This document shows positions 45,761 to 58,300 of a stretch of DNA of 64,000 bases, piece by piece. This DNA comes from Zelopaecilomyces penicillatus (lineage: Eukaryota; Ascomycota; Sordariomycetes; Hypocreales; Pseudodiploosporaceae), in contig VCCP01000001.1 in NCBI GenBank assembly GCA_005765155.1, positions 5,704,001-5,768,000 on the forward strand, in the 5' to 3' direction. The notes below the pieces were generated by a model, which searched no databases, was not told the origin of the DNA, and saw only the letters and a program-made list of their open reading frames with translations. A program made the position numbers and the translations under genes. How positions within the stretch are numbered: position 1 is the stretch's first letter; every line of letters begins with the position of its first letter.

Positions 45761-47052
45761 GGTTGGAGGTAAGTGTCGAGATGACTTATAGATCCTGGGT
45801 GCTTAAGGTCAATAGTATGACAAAAAGAACAGCCCGTGTGCAAGTAATGATGAGAAAATAGCAGAGGAAGATGATTCGAACAGAAACAATGAGGAGCAGA
45901 GGAGGATAAAAGATATGATGGGAAGAGTAGCCACTGGAAGGGTAGCGATATTATCAGTCGTGATGAGGTGGGAAGTGAAGACTCCTTTATATTTCCAAAG
46001 CCGGCGGTCAATAACTTGCTAGTCTATCCGGCAGCCGAGGCGTCAATTGACGAGGTTGCTGCGCTATTCCATCTCCTCAAACACAACAGGCAAGGGTTCA
46101 GGAGAAGCTATCGCAAGGTGGGGTAATTGCATGGTACACCGTATAGTGCTAGGCAGCGTCGAGGTTAATTCGCAGGCAAGTACGACCTGCAAGTCGGTAA
46201 TTATTAGTGGTTGAGTGGGTGGATGGAACACGGCTTCGGGTGGCGTTGGCAGCTGAGACGCTACAGCGTGCTTCCAGCGCCTATGCTGCCTAAACCGGAG
46301 CGGACAAGGGGCGCACAGGCCCTCCAGGAGCCCCGTTGGCGCCGCTAAGAGCGCTAAAGCTGCACACTCGCTGCTGCTGGTGCCTACCAATCGAAATTAT
46401 GGATGGAATGGAGATTCCATGTTGGTGGCATGAGTCAACCTTGCTGTGGAAGAACTACTCCACCACAAGGCAGCCTGACAATGGCAAATCAGTATCAATT
46501 ATGGAAACTGAGGAGAATTACCAGCCGTGCACATTTTGGCTCCCAGGTCAATGGGCAAATTCACGCGCTGTTACGCCGTCATGGAATGCAATAACGATAC
46601 CGAATGAGTTGGTGCCCCTCAACTAACCAACAGTGCCAAGTACTTCCACCTTTCATCATAGGGACCTACTCCATGTACCAGCATCACCACCTCGCTCCTC
46701 TTTACACCCCCAAAACAGTTCATCTGTTACATACTAGAATGTGAGCTGCAAGTCAGAATTACTTCCCTTCTGTCTTGCTTCTCACCCGTAGGCAGCATTG
46801 GCTGAGCACCAGGCAGAGAATGTTGGCTGTGTTGTAATTTGCAACTTCATCTACAACCAACCTCAATTCTACCTAGCAACCTACCTTGTGCAAACTTCAG
46901 TCTGACAATTAGAATTTCTTATCTAATTCAGAACAAATTTGAAACAGCTTCTTTAGTTCAGTTGTTTATTCTTGTCCATACAATTTTTGCTGGCTACTCG
47001 CTTGATGCAGATTCAGTGCCTTGTCAAAACTACCATTCATATGCATAGGTAT
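45761..47052. other. intergenic region between the ankyrin and DUF1275 genes
   Basis: About 1.3 kb holding the promoter of the ankyrin gene (proximal 250 bp) and the 3' flank of the DUF1275 gene. A 96-codon frame at 46336-46626 is unrecognised and lacks supporting context. Confidence 0.45.
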
Positions 47053-47904
47053 TCAGACAACAGAGTCGTTTTCTTTCTCCTCCAAAGCTCTAGAAAACAT
47101 ATACATGAAGGCTACTATAAGCTTTCCTGCCCCAGAAACTGCAATGACTGTCTCAGACCCGATCCCCCTGTATGTGGCAGCTCCAGCAAGCGATCCCACA
47201 ACCAAAGCTGCGAGAAACATGATCCGTCTTGTTCTTGGCCGGTTCTTTCTTTCCAGTAGTTTCTGATCTATCATCAGATCTACCCAGGCCGCTGTTGCCA
47301 TCGCCGTACTGATCTCTGTCATGGCTAGGCTTCTGGATTGTACGACTTGGCTTCCAGAAGCAAAGGCTAGCAATCCAATAACAGCAATTGAATAACCACC
47401 ATGGCTTATTATTCTGTAGCGATATTGAATGATTGCAGCTCCCAGGACTAAAAAGGACTGGATCACGTTGCACAGTACCAACCACCAGCGCTTTCGTGGA
47501 CCAAACACATGGCTTAGCTGGCCGGTTAACAGCCCTGCGCCAAGAAAGAGGCCTAATGCTATGGCAATGTTCGCAGTGAAGAACAAGTCGCCATTTAGCT
47601 TTGGGAGGATGAGAGCCAGGCATAGAAATACAGTATTTCCTGTCTGGTTTGAAGCAAAACAGTGGTAATCTAGAAACGTCGTAGCATCTGTGTAGTGCAC
47701 AGTCTTAGCACGCAGTCTCTTTGTGGGAGTTTCACCCCAATATCACATACCTTGCATACCAGTACAGAACGTAAGTATAAGCAGCTGCAATTCTGTAAAT
47801 GCTGATGTACCAATGTTTTGTCCCAACTGTCTTTTGAGTGTGCTGAACCTTAGTACAGAGGGCAATAACTGCTTCTCGTGGCTGGCACCGGGTGCAAGTG
47901 CCAT
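47053..47904 (-). CDS. DUF1275 (YoaK-type) integral membrane protein
   Basis: Exons on the minus strand are 47904-47751 and 47687-47053, giving 262 residues. The junction restores TGMQ|DATTFLDYHCFASNQTGNTVF, the hallmark of DUF1275, where GxxDATTFxxYxxFxSNQTGNT begins the membrane domain. About six hydrophobic helices follow, including FFTANIAIALGLFLGAGLL, WWLVLCNVIQSFLVLGAAII and SIAVIGLLAFASGSQVVQ. After the fifth comes a polar stretch KLLERKNRPRTRR. The biochemical role of the family is not established; small-molecule transport is only a guess. The frame is open upstream of 47904 without another ATG, so the start at MALAPGAS is preferred; a missed 5' exon is possible. It is divergent from the RecQ gene. 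Confidence 0.83.
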
Positions 47905-48990
47905 GTTCTCTGCCAATTTGTCTACCTGGACTATCTCCGATGCTTCTTTGACACTTGCCAGGTTTCGTATTGTATCACGTTGCAAATATGTAAGTATGTT
48001 CGCGACAGCAATTTGGCCTCTTATATAGTTGGGTGTTGTAGCCTGTGGTAGTTGATAAAATACGATAAATCGACAAAGATTCTAGAACTGGGGGCCAGAG
48101 GTTTTGAACTTCAAATTATCGAAGGGACTTGGTGCGATGATGAATAAGAGGAGCACCCCAATGCCGCGCCGAAACCGATAGCCGTGGAACCGACTCGCTA
48201 CCGTCAAAAATGATCGTTAGTCTACTCCGACAAGCGCCATTGCGTATCACACACTGTCGCAAAGTCGATCTTGCTCCTAACCCGACAGTGGGTATCAACT
48301 AAAGCCAGTACATCACCCGTGTAGCAAACGGTGTAAGGATGCCGATCCGGAAGTGGGCCCGGACAGCAGCCGGCGGGGTCAAGTCTAACGGACCGAGACA
48401 TCCAACGTGATGAGAACACCGATGCCGCCGACAACCGCTATTACGGATTACTCCGATACCAAATAGACATCTGTATGGTATTTATTCGAAAGTACGTAGA
48501 TTAGTAGTTTCGCTATTACCAAAGCCTGACCTTCACTCTTAGCTGTTCACTCAATTGCTTCCATTGCTTGTGAGTGCTGCACCTTCTGGTGCTTGTTGCT
48601 GTTGACAAAAATCCCAATGCCGATGCTATGGAGGAAGACTTCGCTATATCAAAGTCTTGCCTTGACAAAAAAAAAACCCCTGTTCATCGCTTCGTGCGGA
48701 ATACGGATTATTACAGATTAGAAGAGAGGACGCGAAAAAGTAATCGACAGGGGCGCGACACCAGCGTCGAGATAGATTGATGACAATCACGTGATGACGC
48801 ATCCGCTGACTAAATTACGTGTTACGCGTTTTGGCGATTATCCCACTCCACTATCGTAGGCCGTGCCTGGAACAACGTCAAGATTCAAGAGTCTCTGCGA
48901 CCGCCATACATTCTTCTATTACAAGGTCTCGGATTCAATGTTGCTCGCAGCGTTCAGCGGGAGAGATTTTGGGACTTGCCCGCCGGCTTC
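47905..48990. promoter_or_regulatory. divergent intergenic region DUF1275/RecQ
   Basis: About 1.1 kb. The 48120-48470 part is noticeably more GC-rich and rich in CCGA/CCGC words than its flanks and could be an old insertion or gene remnant; short frames there show no family. TCACGTGA lies at 48787-48794. An A-run is at 48667-48676. Confidence 0.45.
48787..48794. promoter_or_regulatory. TCACGTGA palindrome upstream of the RecQ gene
   Basis: A fourth exact copy of the CACGTG-core palindrome, 197 bp upstream of the RecQ start. Confidence 0.45.
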
Positions 48991-51900
48991 ATGACTCGGA
49001 ATAATCTGGCAGATAATTTGTCTTGGCTATTGAGCAACACCGCGTTTTCGAAGCCTCTCGCACAGCCATTTCCTTGCCCGAGCGACCCATCCTCGCTACA
49101 ATACTCGCAACCCCAATCTCGAAGACCCTCTATAGAACCGCGGATTCGATCAGCTACCTCGTCATTCACTGGAGACGGTACGAACGGACAAGCAGACATC
49201 CGAGGAGTGGCCGATGGCCTGTCGGAGCGGGGGGATGTTCAACACCACCATACCAACAGGGCAACATTGGAGCAACACAGCATGGGCCGGTTGACTTCAA
49301 GCACGAAGACCAAGAAAACAGTGCTTGTTTCTCAGAAACATCAGCTTCCCACACCGGCAGCAACAGAAGATGGCCGATCGACGATTCGACTCAACCAGGA
49401 AACCGATGTTAACGGTGAGCACCATAATCAACTCTCTTATTTTACTTGTGGTCTAATAATTAGGAGGTTTGAAAGGCAAAAAGCGTGCAGAAAATGCAAC
49501 ACCGTCTGCATTGGGCTTATTTCGTCGGCCAACGTCCCCGAACCCGAGCCTTGATTTGGTCGACTTCGATGTTGAAGAACTGGATTATATGGACCTGACA
49601 GAGACGACTGCCATCTCCCTTGAATCGCCACAGTTTGGTGATGCAGTCAAAGTCTGGTCTGAGGATGATGCATCGTGGGAGGTTCCTCCATCGTGGAGCA
49701 AAAAACGAAAGGGCACAGAGAGTAACAACTGTGATTCTGCTTGTGACAGTCAGTTCCCGGATGTATATCAGGTTCTGGGCACCCAACCCCCTGCTCCAAC
49801 TCCATCTAGACGATCAGCAATAAGCCGGCACGAATCCGCGGGTAGCATAAAAAAGAGGCGTGCAAGAGACGCAGGAGAACCTGTCGCGGCTCAGACCCCT
49901 AGCATGAGAGCAAGAGGATTTCCTCAAATTTCGGCGGATATGTCATCACCATCCAGGCACGCGACTATTCGGGGGACCCAGCTTACTGAGAAGCAAACCC
50001 GGATAAAAGAGCAAGATTCATCGAGCACGCCGGGAAGTCGGAAGAAGGCGAGGGTGTCTGTTGAGCCATCTGCATCCTCACCGTTGATGGAGGCGAAGGG
50101 CTTGGCACGCGCAACCTCACGACCAGCCGATGAAATTGTCGTCCGAGATTTTATTCCTGACTCTGACGATGAATTCGTAACACCGCCTTCTCATAATACC
50201 ACTTATTCTCCCCAACCTGAAAGTCGGCCAAAATCTCAACAGGAATCATCTCCACCGCATATATCCATGGGTATTGTTGACGATGGTTTTGCCATTTCGA
50301 ATCACCACCCCCAATTGGCAGGATCTCAGATTTCAATCCCGGTTTTACCTATGACCCAGAGTTCCCAAACCACACGTAACGCCCCCGAAAATACGCCACC
50401 AGAACAGACAATTGCGACATCTAGTCAGACAGCAAGGTTATTTTCTCATCTATCTACAAAGCCGTTATTGTTAGAAAAGAGATATGAAACTCTGGATGTT
50501 CTGATTCAACAAAATGGTCAGAACTTCCAACGAGCCATACAGGAACGATGGCCAAGAGAAAAACGAAGTGAAATCAAGGCAGAAAGAGATCGACTCACTC
50601 GCCAACAAAATGCCATAAAGGATATATCCGGTGATTTGGAGTCGTATAGAATATTGAGTGTCGAGCGTGAGGCACTTGCAAGACATATCAGTCAGTCCTA
50701 TGCGAATAACCAAGACACGGATGCAGACGAGGGTCGACTGGACGAATTCGACGATCAACTTCAGGAGAAAGAAGATGCGCTCTTGCAAGTCATAGCTCGT
50801 TCTGGACTTGACGAAACTACTTTGCTCCAGACTGAGTCAGTGCCGCCATCTGGCTCAAGTGTGAACAATGGAAGTGGTGTGGTGCTTGGGACACAATCTG
50901 GTCAAGTGAGTCATGTTGACATGTCTCGCGAATCTCGGCACAACCCGTTGCTTGCTGTGTCAGGAACACAGATTGTTCACCAGACACAACTCTCTGAAAC
51001 CCCTGATTCTCGTCTCTGGAACGAGCCGATTGCTGCAGATAAGAACTTACCAAGGACTGGTCTTGTCTCACAAAGTCGTGATTCACCGTACACACCCTTT
51101 CCCAGAAACCATGCCCATCAGCCCCAGCTTGCAAATCGCCCACAGGCCACCACAACACGTACACAGCCAAGCAACACCTTTGGACATGGTTCTGAAGAGG
51201 ACTTCTTTTCAGACATCGATGAGACTGACTCGCAGCTTCTTCCCAAACTTCCCAAGCGAACGCTGCCTTCGGACATGCATAAAACTCCCCAGAAGACACA
51301 TGCTCTTCGTGCAGGCACTGAATTTAGTGATTTCAGTGACGACGCAGAATTCATAGCCCTCGCGCAAGACTATGATATTGAACAGTCTCTTAGCAAAACT
51401 GCCTCTCTCTCAAGACGAGCTTTCTCGGAAACATCCGGAAATACCATGCCTCCCCCTAAGGTGCGAACCTTCCCGAAAAAGTCGACAACTACTGTACAGT
51501 TTGAGTCGAAAATCCCCGATGACCTCATGAAACACCCCTGGTCTCCAGAAGTTCAGAAGATTCTCAAAGATCGTTTTAGGATGAAAGGATTTCGTCACAA
51601 TCAGTTGCAGGCCATCAACGCCACGTTGGCATCAGAGGATGCTTTTGTTCTCATGCCGACTGGCGGCGGCAAGTCTCTTTGCTACCAGCTACCTGCGGTA
51701 GCGCGGACCGGGAAAACAAGGGGAGTTACTATTGTGGTTTCCCCGCTGATTAGTCTGATGCAAGATCAGGTCGATCATATGAAAGCCTTGGGTATCCAAG
51801 CTGTTGCCTTCAACGGCGAGTGCTCTCCAGCATACAAAAAGGAGGTCATGTCCATGTTTGAAGAACGCAATCCTGAACATTATATTGAGCTTTTGTATGT

Positions 51901-54265
51901 CACCCCTGAGATGGTGATTAAAAGCACCGCGTTTATCAATGGTATGCAAAGTTTATACCGAAAAGGAAAGTTTGCTCGCATAGTCATAGACGAAGCCCAT
52001 TGTGTAAGTCAATGGGGTCATGATTTTCGACCGGATTACAAAACACTGGGCCAGATCCGCTACCAATTTCCTAGGGTGCCAGTCATGGCACTAACAGCCA
52101 CGGCGACTCGAAACGTCATCGTGGACATTCAGCATACACTCGGAATGACCAAGTGTCAAGTCTTTTCTCAAAGCTTCAACCGCCCGAATCTCTATTACGA
52201 AGTCCTCTCCAAGACCACGCACGGCAAAGCAACTGAGGCAATTGTGGAGCTCATCAACTCAAAATACAAGGGTGTCACAGGTATTGTGTATGCAATTTCA
52301 CGGAAGCAAACTGAGGAAATTGCGGAAATCTTGTCAAGTAGTGGCATCACTGCTCGTCACTATCATGCTGGCCTCAATCCTCAAGACAAAGTCGAGGTGC
52401 AAACCGCATGGCAGAAGGGAAAAGTCAAGGTTGTAGTGGCCACCATTGCTTTTGGAATGGGCATTGACAAGCCAGATGTGCGATATGTGGTGCATCATGG
52501 AATCCCAAAAAGTTTAGAAGGTTATTACCAAGAGACTGGCCGGGCAGGGAGAGATGGCAAACCTTCCGACTGCATTCTGTACTATGGCAAAGGGGACATA
52601 AGAGTCCTTAAAAGTCTAATTGCAAACGGCGAGGGTAGCGCAGAACAGAAGGAGAGGCAAATGTCTATGCTTAATCGCGTGACTGCGTTTTGTGATAACA
52701 AATCGGACTGCCGACGTACCGAAATCTTACGCTATTTTGGAGAAGACTTCTGCGCCACGCAGTGCAATAAACAATGCGACAACTGCCAGGCTGCGCTGGT
52801 GTTTGAGCAGCAAGACTTTACGGAGCACGCCATTGCTGCTATAGAGGTTGTTCAACGACAAAGGAGACTAACTGCCTCTAATTGTGCTGATATTTTGCTG
52901 GGAAAGAAGTACCCAGCCACTGAAAGTCCTTCGTCCGGGGACCTCTATGGGATGGCCAAGGGCTTGAAGAAACATGAACTTATGCGTATCATTGATAAAA
53001 TTTCAGCTGAGAAAGGGTTTAAGGAAGACAATATTGTTGGGAGATTCGGGCTCGCCATCCAGTACCTTTCAATTGGGCCGGCTGCAACCGAGTTTCTGGC
53101 AGGACGGCGAAAGCTTATGCTCGATATTCAAATTACAGAGAAAAGAGCCTCCAAACCGAAAGTCCCAAAAACCCCCAAGACCCCCAAAGAACCAAAAGCA
53201 ACCAAATCAAAAAAGACGGCAAAAAAGCCGAAGGAACAAACTACTCTTGCTGTTCAATCCACGTTTGTTTCATCTCCTGTCAATCAACGCCGTAAACAAA
53301 GGAGAGCTTCATTAAACGATGAAGAGGATAGCGTCACCAAAACATCAAACGGCTACGCAAATGATGGCTTTGTGATTTCAGATGATGACATGAGATTTGA
53401 AGATGAGGACGATAGGCAGGCCAACGAAGAAGAAGACGACTTTGCGCCATTGCCTCAACATCGGCCCGCTAAGCCTCCTGCCAAGAAGGTCAGACAACCT
53501 CAACCTATAGTGAGCAAAGTTCGCCTCCAAGACTTGTCTGGGACTCATCAGGATTTGGTACATGGGTTTGTACGAGAAGCTCGTGTGATTGAGGAACACA
53601 TTCGGAATAAGAAGGAGATTAGACGGCCACTCTTCACAGACGGCGAATTTCAGCAAATGGCAATCAACTGGACAACCTCGATTGACCGAATGAGCCGAAT
53701 ACCCGGTATTGATCCTGACAAGGTGAAGGAACACGGCCCGAAATTCTTGGTCCTCCTGAAAAACTGTCAAAATTGTTTTCGAGAGACGTCTAGTGGCAAT
53801 GGCGAGGCGTCAGAGAGTTCGCAGAATCAAGAAATAGTGGACTTGATTAGCTCTGATCTTGACATCGACGATGACGATGAGGTTGACGAGGACTCGCACT
53901 ATTTTAACGCTGAGCCAGATGCCGATGTGCAAGCGTTTCATAATAGACTCCAAGGCCTAACTAGCGAGGGAAGTCAGTCAAAATCACGGCCATCATCTTC
54001 CTACAACAGGGGCGGTGGGAGCAGAAGAACTTCTGGCAAAAGGTGGCCCAAGAAGGCTGCTGGTGGGATCTCCAAACGCAAAGCCAGTGGCACTGGAAAA
54101 AGGGCAAGTGGTGCTGGAACAGCCAGCTCAAGATCTGCGGCAGCAAGCGGTAGCAGGACCGCCAGCGGAGCAGGAAGAGGAGGCGATGGAATCGCCGGAC
54201 CCTCAAGAAGGGACGGGAAGTTGGTGAAGAAGAGTGACAGGGGCATCGGCTTAATGCCGATATGA
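48991..54265 (+). CDS. RecQ-family DNA helicase (Sgs1/BLM/QDE-3 type)
   Basis: Exons 48991-49414 and 49464-54265 give 1741 residues; the 49-nt intron is phase 1. The start MTRNNLADNLSWLL is the conserved head of fungal Sgs1-type proteins, where Top3/Rmi1 binding is expected. A long disordered acidic region follows. The helicase core begins near residue 835: MPTGGGKSLCYQLPA (Walker A, about 870), DEAHCVSQWGHDFRPDY (about 983), TATATRNV, and QETGRAGRDGKPS. The RQC zinc motif CDNKSDCRRTEILRYF...CNKQCDNC is at about 1216-1250. A Lys/Pro-rich stretch (KVPKTPKTPKEPKATK) precedes an HRDC domain near 1510-1575. The tail is Gly/Ser/Ala/Arg-rich. Such helicases dissolve double Holliday junctions; the Neurospora counterpart QDE-3 also acts in quelling. 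Which role applies here is inference. Confidence 0.95.
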
Positions 54266-55318
54266 TGAAAGGCAGGTAGCAACCTGATTGCAAATCATGC
54301 GAATAAATACTTGACACAAAGACAGATGAACTTGATGTTTCAATGGCAAATGGGCAGGGGGGTTGGGACTGATATGATGAATGAGCAGCCAGCTGGCGCC
54401 TTCTCCCGTGGCAGCGAACCGAACAAGAAGATAGAGGAAGAAGGAAACTTCCCGTCTCGGTTGGCGTCTGTGACGGCAGCATACGGCCTGGCATGCATTG
54501 CAAGGCGACTTGGCGTTGGAGCATTCGTTTGGCGTGAACTTACTTGAACGATCATACATATTACATATAGTGGTAGAATATACACATAATTTCATGCAAA
54601 TATGTGCAAGCACCACAGTTTTCCTCGTCGAACAACTTACCATAACTAGTATACACGCCGAGGAAACGGTCACTCATGTGCCACGAAATTATTAGTGCTC
54701 TGCAGGACTTTTATTGAGACAACAACGGGTAATAGTCCTCGACTTGGAAAAGGCTACATCTATCTCTCTACACTACATGGATACAGAGTGGAAGCCACAA
54801 CCTCCTGCGTTGTCCACCCATTGTTTGGTGTTCTCCATCATCCCTTCGTTGCCCGGAATTCGTGCAAATGAACAGCCACCACCTCATTTCAGCCCATCGT
54901 AAAAGAAGGAAAATTTCAAGATGGAAAGTAAAAAACGGATTATTGAAAAGGGGAGAGGGAGGAATACATGGAGCTAAAATAAACCGGAGGACGACGCTGA
55001 GTGCATCCTTTGTTTGGAAGTCGAGAGTGTTGTAGTCGCCGCGTTGCTTTCTCAAACACACCTCCTTTTTTTTTTATCCTTGATTACTTATTCCACCACC
55101 AGTTACGCCACGCTATGAGAAGGCAAACAGAAAAGGAGTTGTTATTCGTAAAAGCGGCACATTGAATGGCCCGACATTGTGCCAATTTGACATAGATCGT
55201 ATGGAAAATAAATTCCAGTATCGCGTGACCCAAATATAAGCAGTGTCACATTATTATTCGATGATAGGGGGGAGATGTGATCAGAGTACTTGTTGCGCAT
55301 TTGCTGGAAGAGATGGCT
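54266..55318. other. intergenic region between convergent RecQ and KAR9
   Basis: About 1.05 kb between two stop codons. It contains short frames only and a T-run at 55063-55074. No supported gene. Confidence 0.45.
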
Positions 55319-58300
55319 CTAATGTCTCCATCTCGGCTTCAGGTCTTTCGGTTCCGGGGGAGGGTTACTACTATTTTTGCGGGAAATAAACCGGCCTCCT
55401 AGAGAAGTAAAGGGGCTTGTTCGGCCTGCACCAGCTTCTTTGCTGCCACAGGGTGGTTGTGGCAAAAGGCTAATCCGCCGAGATGAGCCAAGCGAGCTAG
55501 GTGGACGGCTGCTTTGACTTTCGCCGACGGTGGTAGCTGATGTCGAGGGCTGAAGAGATGTACGACGGCCCGTTAATGTTGAGCTATGCGAAGCTAGTCG
55601 CGGTGTTGACAGCACCTGTTGGGAATAGGGACCCGGGGATGATATACGTTCACGAAAGGACAGTCTCGAGTGACTGGTTCGCGAGGGCGAATTCTCGGCC
55701 TTGGGCGACTCGGAAACTGCACGAGTGAGAGAGTTGCGAAGGGTTGGCAACCTAGAGCCCCCCGAAGATGGGGTGACGGCCGAGACGGATCTCTTTGCTG
55801 TGGGGGTGTTTTTGGCGTAGGGGCTTGTGGTGGTCGGATTGAGAGGTTTGAAGTTGTAACCAACGTCGAGATCAGAAATTATGGTTGAACCGTTCCATCG
55901 CGGCCGGTTCAGCATTGTACTCTTAGCGCTTGGGGGTGCTGGAGAATTCATTGATGAGCTAGTGATGGTGGACAGCCGTGAGACAGGCTTCTTAGAAAGC
56001 CTAGCCATAGGTGCCGGTAGAGAAGAATGCCTTCGGTTTGCTGATTGTGTGCCGGCACTTGAAACGTTTGGTGATCGCGCGTTTGCATGCTTTGGGATGG
56101 GAGTATGAGGGTCGAAACCAAGGCTCGACATAATCACTGAGGAAGGTGGAGAGCTTCCAGGTGTGTCCCGTCCGCTGCCAGTTGTGGATCTGTCATTAGA
56201 CAGCATGCTCGAGATTGAGTCTCTCAATTGCTGGCTTCTTCGATCTGCGTAAATGTCTTCAAGAAGCAGGTCCATTTCCCTGATGTTGTGTTTCAACAAT
56301 TCCCATCGAGACTGCATCTCGGTGTGTAAACGGAGAATCTCGCCGTTGACGGTCAGACGATCCTGGACGCCTTTGTCAATAATGGACAAGACACGTTCAA
56401 TGGCAGGCCCGTAGTGTGTCTTCTTGGCCTCATAGCTTTCCATCTTCTTAGTGATAGAAGGCTGGTTGGTTAAATGCATACCAGCATCAACGGCCTCCTT
56501 GAGTTTGAGCAAGGATCGCTCCACAGACTCATGCATCTTCTGGGCCTGGCGTCCGGCACCTCGGAAAACAATGACCCATCTATCTTCGCCCAATTCTTTG
56601 CGAAGAGACTCGGCGTCTTTCTCTAATTTCTTATAGCTGGAATCCAAGCCGTCGCGGCGTACTTCCAGCTCTTCACATGCGGTGGGAAAGGAGCTTTCAG
56701 CCCTTGTCTCGAAGACAGATAACCGCATGGGTAGAAAATCAAGTGACGCTCTGAGAGGTTGCATCCTGGCGAACAAGGCCAGAAGACTAGAGTCATCCTG
56801 CGAGAGAATGGGTGTTCCAGGGGAGCTCGGGCTCAGGGGAAGCACTGGGAGGCTAAAGCGATTCGGTGCCTGCAATCGCGAACTTTGAACGGGAGTGTCC
56901 TCGACGATATTCTCTAGATCGCCAATGTCGACGCCATCACCATTGCCAACAGCGACGAGACTCTTATGACGTCGCTCCTCCATCTCGAAAACCAGACGGC
57001 TGAGCTCATCCATCTCACCCTGAATATCTCCCAAAACATTGTTCCACAACTCTTCCCACTCCATGGCGATCTCCACCTGAGCACGCACACTCTTGAGCGT
57101 TTTCCGAATCTTTGCCCATTCTTCGATAATGGTATCCATCTGAGCAACGGCTCGATTCAAATCATCCGCTGACACACCAGCAATGTCACTACGGCGCTGT
57201 AGCTCCTCAATGGCGCCCACATAGACATTGATGAGATCTTCAAAGCGAGTAGTGGCGTTTTCAACCTCCTCCAGACCTTCACGACCACCAGCGGCTGCCC
57301 ACTCCACATCATCCTCACCATCTAGACCACCTATGACTTCCTGTGCTTTGTAAATCCAGCTCCGGATTTGCTCGGCAGCATTTATAAGGGCCTTGGCTGC
57401 AACATGAGCTGTCGGGATTGCAGACACCTTACTGGACAATGATTCGGCATCGGGAAGCTGAAGCGAGGTCAACTGAGCAAGTTGATTGGCAAAGGAGGCC
57501 CGGGACAGCGTATAGACGGAGCCTGGCCGGCTATGGCCCCGGGTAAAGTAAGAGTTCAACCCGGGAACATAGTCGTTGGGCGAGGTAATTGTTGCGGCAG
57601 TTACCGGGGGTGGTGGGGTTTCCTTTGGCGGCGGTGGTGGTGGAGGAGGGGATGGGAGCTCCTTGGCGGGTGGAGGGGGTGGGCGCGAATTGCGCTCAAG
57701 ATGCTCGCGTCGCGTATCGAGGGTTACCTTGGTTCCATTGCTGTTGGTATGGTCCGGCAGTCGATACTTATGCGTATCCATCGCCAATGGCTCCGAGGTC
57801 GAAATCTCGGGCAGCTGAGGAGTGTCGACTGGAGAAATAGAAGCTGCTAAATTTGGCTGGCTGACCGACTTCTGAAGAGTGGGGGGGCCGCCGGCACCTT
57901 TCCAAGGGCGGCCGCGGCGAGGAATTATGGAATTGATTGACAGAGCTTGGTGCTTTTCGTCGAGCTGGCGCAGCTGATCTTCGTTGAGACGACCGATTCG
58001 ATCGCCAGTTGGCGTGGATGCGTTTGTTTTTTTCGATGTTCCAAAGCCAAGAGCCTTTAATCGAGCAGCCAAGCCAGGCGAGGTTTTTCGAATGGCCGAA
58101 GGTGGCGATTGGTGGGACGGCGTGAGCGGCTGAACGGTGTAGCCGGCGGCGAGGTTTGTGGGGTTGTTGTTGACGTTGAGGCAGCCAGAATCAGTCGTGT
58201 CAACACGGTTGCCGGTGGAGGAGCGTCTCGATCGCGGCACGACGAGTGTGATGGCGTCGTGTCTAATAGATGAGACAGCAACAGAGGCAGTGGCAGCGAA

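Noticed and set aside
46336..46626. 96-codon plus-strand frame
   Set aside because: No family, no neighbouring exons, frame explained by chance length.
47905..47985. Upstream extension of the DUF1275 protein
   Set aside because: The frame is open but contains no ATG before 47904; a non-ATG start is unlikely and no upstream exon with a good donor was found.
49469..49600. RecQ starting in its second exon
   Set aside because: The first exon carries the conserved MTRNNLADNLSWLL head and joins in frame through a standard 49-nt intron.
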